Shown piece by piece: positions 6,274 through 8,687 of a stretch of 8,687 nt of DNA; position 1 is the first letter of the stretch; each line of letters starts with the position of its first letter. The notes under the pieces were generated by a model. The model saw only the letters and a program-made list of their open reading frames with translations. It searched no databases and had not been told where the DNA came from. A program made the translations under genes and the position numbers. The DNA lies in assembly GCA_902494685.1 (NCBI GenBank), contig CABUUE010000057.1, positions 1-8,687 on the forward strand. Reading direction: 5' to 3'. The DNA is from an uncultured Collinsella sp. GTDB taxonomy: Bacteria > Actinomycetota > Coriobacteriia > Coriobacteriales > Coriobacteriaceae.

Positions 6274-7158
6274 TTATTTGTTCGCGATGGCGGTGCCGGC
6301 GTGCGAGGGGGCGACAACTTTGAGCGGCTGCACGAGGGATTCCTCACGCACGGGGACTGCGGAGGTAGATGCCTCTTCCCTTTTGGCCTTGGTGGACTCG
6401 GAGCGTGCGATCTCCTCGTCGAGGGCATCGATATCGGCGTCCTCGACCACGGCGTTGAGTGACTCAAAAACGCGGTTCTTGAGCAGCGCGGTATGCACGC
6501 CCTCGGTGAGGTCATGAAGCTTCTTAAACGCACGCTCGAGCTTGGCATCCCGCTCGTCGTCGGAAGTGTCCATACCGAGCATGCTCACGAGCACCTGCTC
6601 AAACATCGAGGACTCACGGTTTGCCGAAGATACGTACTGGCGTAGGTTTCGCGGCTCGATATGGAAGCGTGAAAGCTCGGAGCAGTAACGGATGATCGGG
6701 AAATCGCGACCATCGACAAGCTCGCGGTTTTGCGGGCTCTTGATGATGCGAATGAGGTCGTTTTCGGCCAGGGAGCGAATAAACGAGATCTCGACGCCGA
6801 GCATATCGGGTATGGTCTCGATGGGATGCAGCTTTTGCTTGGTCTCCTTGGGCTCCGTCTTGAGCGGAACGTCGGACAGCAGACCCACCTCGTAGGCGAG
6901 CGTAGACAGGTCCGTGGCGTTTTCCAGGCGCTGCTTAATCACGTTGAGCGGCATGTAACGAGTCTTCTGGAGGTGCAGAATGACCTCCAGGCGGTCAACG
7001 TCCTCCTTGGAGTACTGGCGATACCCCTTGGGCGTACGATGAGGGGTAATGAGCCCCTCATCTTCGAGAAATCTAATTTTTGAGTTCGAAAGATCGGGGT
7101 ATGCGCCTCGAAGTAGATTGACGACCTGGCCGATACTCAGATAGTTGCGTTCGGCCAT
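6274..7158 (-). CDS. MerR-family regulator, FtsR-like
   Basis: This 294-aa protein has an N-terminal MerR-type winged helix (about residues 5-78) with the signatures SIGQVVNLL, SKIRFLEDEGLI, GYRQYSKEDVDRL and RYMPLNVIKQRLE. The central part (about 90-190) is not a known small-ligand domain that I recognise. The C-terminal third is charged, probably helical and partly coiled, and ends in a low-complexity segment. It resembles the actinobacterial group that includes FtsR of Corynebacterium glutamicum and Rv1828 of Mycobacterium tuberculosis; in both species that gene directly follows the GarA/OdhI gene, as it does here with 3 bp between. FtsR in Corynebacterium activates ftsZ; carrying that role over to this organism is an inference. 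At 294 aa it is somewhat longer than I expect for the group. No metal-binding cysteines of classic MerR type are visible. Confidence 0.85.
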   Translation of the reverse strand: MAERNYLSIGQVVNLLRGAYPDLSNSKIRFLEDEGLITPHRTPKGYRQYSKEDVDRLEVILHLQKTRYMPLNVIKQRLENATDLSTLAYEVGLLSDVPLKTEPKETKQKLHPIETIPDMLGVEISFIRSLAENDLIRIIKSPQNRELVDGRDFPIIRYCSELSRFHIEPRNLRQYVSSANRESSMFEQVLVSMLGMDTSDDERDAKLERAFKKLHDLTEGVHTALLKNRVFESLNAVVEDADIDALDEEIARSESTKAKREEASTSAVPVREESLVQPLKVVAPSHAGTAIANK

Positions 7159-7161
7159 GCC

Positions 7162-7596
7162 CTACTCACCGGTTTCGATGCGCTCCGGCGTGCTCTCGTG
7201 ATAGATGAGCGTAAACGTACCGATCTGGACGGAAGAGCCGTCGTGCAGCGGTGCGCCATTGACGATAGCGCCGTCAACCCACGTACCGTTGAGCGAGCCC
7301 AAGTCCTCGATGCGGGCTCCCAGACCCTCGCGAATAATACGCGCGTGGCTACGCGACACGGTCATGTCGTTGAGGAAGATGCCGTTAGCGGGATCGCGGC
7401 CGATGGTGGTTACATTGTCCTCGAGCTCAAAGGCGGCGCCGGTCTGCGGACCCTTGACGATAGACAACACGGGCGCGGTGATGTGCACGTTGGCCATGAG
7501 GTCGGGAACGGTGACATCGCTCGAAGGAACGCGTAAAACGCAGGTAGCGTCAGCGGCCTTATCGTTCTGAGGCATATTGTTAACCATGTTGTCCAT
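7162..7596 (-). CDS. garA: GarA/OdhI-like FHA-domain phospho-switch protein
   Basis: This 144-aa cytoplasmic protein has a single FHA domain (about residues 43-132), with G66-R67, S81, H84, N103 and G104 at the phosphothreonine-binding positions. Its length and order (short tail, then FHA) match OdhI and GarA, which control 2-oxoglutarate and glutamate metabolism. The next gene is FtsR-like, as in Corynebacterium and Mycobacterium. The N-terminal tail has DATCVLR (16-22) where those proteins have ETTSVFR: the first phospho-Thr is Ala, the second is kept as T18. The start at 7596 has AGGGG at 7602-7606; an upstream in-frame ATG at 7629 lacks a site. It follows pgsA by 66 bp. The metabolic targets in this probably anaerobic host are unknown, so the symbol rests on homology and context only. 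Confidence 0.85.
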   Translation of the reverse strand: MDNMVNNMPQNDKAADATCVLRVPSSDVTVPDLMANVHITAPVLSIVKGPQTGAAFELEDNVTTIGRDPANGIFLNDMTVSRSHARIIREGLGARIEDLGSLNGTWVDGAIVNGAPLHDGSSVQIGTFTLIYHESTPERIETGE

Positions 7597-7662
7597 GACA
7601 ACCCCTAACTTAACGCGGACGTGCCGCAAAGAATGAACTGTACGTAATCATACCCCAATGGC

Positions 7663-8367
7663 TTAGTCTTCGATTTCGGGGTTAAGAAAGTCGATGTCTT
7701 CGTCCTCGGGATGTGCGACAGCCTGTTTAATGGCCGCTCCACCCTTAATGGAATAGATGACAGCAGTGAGCATGGAGAAGATCACGCCGCCATACACAAA
7801 GAAGATGCCGAGCGGTACCGGACTGCCGTTGAGGCCCGGGAAGGCCGTGAACGTGGCGGGCAGCAGATGCCAGCCATCCACAGTGGGAAAGCCCAGCAGC
7901 ATGAGCGAGAAGCCGGTCATGAGCAGCGCCGTGGCAATCTTGCCGGGAAACACTACGTCGATGGGACGGCGGTGATAGTGGCGCACGATAAGCGTGCCGA
8001 TTCCCAGGTAGATATCGCGGCCGATGATGAGCACGCAGACCCAGATGGGAAGCTCGCCGCGGACCACCAGGCCCAGTACGCCGGTAAATAGCAGCGCACG
8101 GTCGCAGATGGGATCCATAACCTTGCCGAGCCACGAGACCGTTTTGGTCATGCGGGCAATCTGGCCGTCCATCCAGTCGGTGGAGGCCGCGATGGCATAA
8201 ATGACGATGGCGACGACACGGTTGTTGTCCGTCACAAACAGGTACAGGAAGACCAGCGTGAGGATCAGGCGCGTGAAGGTAATGAAATTGGAGATCGTGA
8301 AGATCTTATTCGACGGGTAATCGGAAGTGCCGATAAGCTCCTTTTTGATCTTCTTTTTGATGCCCAC
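7663..8367 (-). CDS. pgsA: CDP-alcohol phosphatidyltransferase (PgsA-like)
   Basis: This 234-aa integral membrane enzyme carries the full CDP-alcohol phosphotransferase signature D-x2-DG-x2-AR-x8-G-x3-D-x3-D, from D64 to D89 (D64, D67, G68, A71, R72, G81, D85, D89). The family joins CDP-diacylglycerol to an alcohol; the usual product in this context is phosphatidylglycerol phosphate. Hydrophobic segments occur at about 28-45, 49-63, 92-102, 107-125, 142-162 and 187-206. The N-terminus is Lys-rich and the C-terminus acidic (EDEDIDFLNPEIED). I chose GTG 8367, with GGGGGAG at 8372-8378, over the longer frame that starts at 8493; the extra 42 residues look unlike the family and overlap the promoter. 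A phosphatidylinositol-phosphate or cardiolipin synthase is the alternative, since the motif does not fix the substrate. Confidence 0.88.
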   Translation of the reverse strand: MGIKKKIKKELIGTSDYPSNKIFTISNFITFTRLILTLVFLYLFVTDNNRVVAIVIYAIAASTDWMDGQIARMTKTVSWLGKVMDPICDRALLFTGVLGLVVRGELPIWVCVLIIGRDIYLGIGTLIVRHYHRRPIDVVFPGKIATALLMTGFSLMLLGFPTVDGWHLLPATFTAFPGLNGSPVPLGIFFVYGGVIFSMLTAVIYSIKGGAAIKQAVAHPEDEDIDFLNPEIED

Positions 8368-8403
8368 AGGACTCCCCCGCTGGTAAACGACAAAACTTTC
8401 GAT

Positions 8404-8432
8404 ACTATACCCGTTCTGGCGATGTCTATCCA
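8404..8432 (-). promoter_or_regulatory. Putative promoter of the pgsA-led cluster
   Basis: On the minus strand, TATAGT (8404-8409) lies 17 bp from TGGATA (8427-8432), which matches four of six -35 positions. The start of transcription would be near 8397, about 30 nt before the GTG start. This also argues against the longer pgsA reading frame. Confidence 0.45.
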
Positions 8433-8495
8433 GCGCAAGCATAGAGAGTCCAGACATGTGGAGGGTGGTTCTGAGCTGCGCTGTATTCTGCAATT

Positions 8496-8552
8496 GTGTA
8501 CATCAGTCACCAAAAACGACATTTTTCGGCATCTTTGGTGGCTGATGTACAC
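8496..8552. repeat. 19-bp inverted repeat upstream of pgsA
   Basis: Bases 8496-8514 pair with 8534-8552, with one G-T wobble (8507/8541) and a 19-nt loop that itself holds an A5/T5 pair (8512-8516, 8522-8526). Each outer end is GTGTACATCAG-like. No T-run follows on either strand. A partly similar stretch beginning TTTGGTG lies just beyond, at 8560-8574. It could be a dispersed palindromic element or a regulatory structure; the sequence does not decide. Confidence 0.7.
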
Positions 8553-8687
8553 GTTTTGATTTGGTGATTACATCGATCGGGAAAGTTGTTGCTTTAAGCA
8601 AATGCGTGCGGGTCGAGAAGGGCTGGCGCCAAAAGAGCCCAACGGCCGTTACGGCTTCGTTAGAAACGCGCCCCACCATGGATGGTG
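8553..8687. other. Right edge: no supported gene; possible gene ends
   Basis: Two weak readings exist. On the minus strand, codons from 8686 end at a TAA (8660-8662) with the residues TIHGGARF, which could be the C-terminus of the gene upstream of pgsA; a small dyad, AACGGCCGTT (8641-8650), follows it. On the plus strand, ATG 8602 opens a frame of 28 codons to the window end without a good ribosome binding site. A perfect 13-bp dyad, TTGCTT-T-AAGCAA (8589-8601), abuts that ATG. The visible sequence is too short to choose. Confidence 0.25.

Noticed and set aside
8368..8493. N-terminal extension of the pgsA frame to an ATG at 8493
   Set aside because: No ribosome binding site at 8493, the extension does not look like the family, and a promoter-like pair and a good GGGGGAG/GTG start lie inside it.
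8602..8687. Plus-strand ATG frame running off the right edge
   Set aside because: Only 28 codons visible, no clear ribosome binding site and no motif that I can name.
1..8687. CRISPR array, transposase, phage, toxin-antitoxin or defence genes
   Set aside because: No spaced direct repeats and no protein with such motifs were found on either strand.

Overview
The window looks like chromosomal DNA of a high-GC Gram-positive anaerobe of the Actinobacteria, most likely a Coriobacteriia/Collinsella-type gut bacterium. This is inferred from protein character: a GarA/OdhI-type FHA protein directly followed by an FtsR-type MerR regulator (an actinobacterial pairing), together with a DUF1836 regulator, a DegV protein and a PcsB/CwlO-like NlpC/P60 hydrolase. 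There is no 16S gene or other marker to settle the genus. I see nine substantial protein genes, all apparently intact, and no tRNA, rRNA, CRISPR array or transposase.

Layout. Positions 1-256 carry no gene but hold two strong inverted repeats: a perfect 22-bp stem (17-65) and a 34-bp stem (143-246) that begins 10 bp past the stop codon of the next gene. Then comes a minus-strand MGDG-synthase/UgtP-like glycolipid glycosyltransferase (257-1558), divergent from a plus-strand thioredoxin reductase (1676-2614) with its own terminator. A DUF1836 MerR-like regulator (2830-3441) follows, with a perfect 13-bp dyad in its promoter region. It converges on a minus-strand DegV lipid-binding protein (3515-4381), and a strong terminator hairpin lies between the two.

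The right half is one minus-strand cluster, read from right to left: pgsA-like CDP-alcohol phosphatidyltransferase (8367-7663), GarA/OdhI-like FHA protein (7596-7162), FtsR-like MerR regulator (7158-6274), adenine phosphoribosyltransferase apt (6235-5705) and a secreted coiled-coil NlpC/P60 peptidoglycan hydrolase (5672-4557). A clear terminator closes it at 4501-4532. Gaps of 66, 3, 38 and 32 bp, with no terminator between the genes, suggest an operon that combines phospholipid synthesis, a phospho-switch protein, a cell-division-type regulator, purine salvage and cell-wall splitting. A promoter-like pair lies upstream of pgsA at 8404-8432. The right edge (8494-8687) holds another long inverted repeat and, probably, only fragments of a neighbouring gene.

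I found no clear case for a wholly new system. The most informative points are the altered phospho-motif of the GarA-like protein (the first Thr of the usual ETTS motif is Ala, the second is kept), the pgsA-garA-ftsR gene order, the three long palindromic elements at the flanks, and the dyad in front of the DUF1836 gene.
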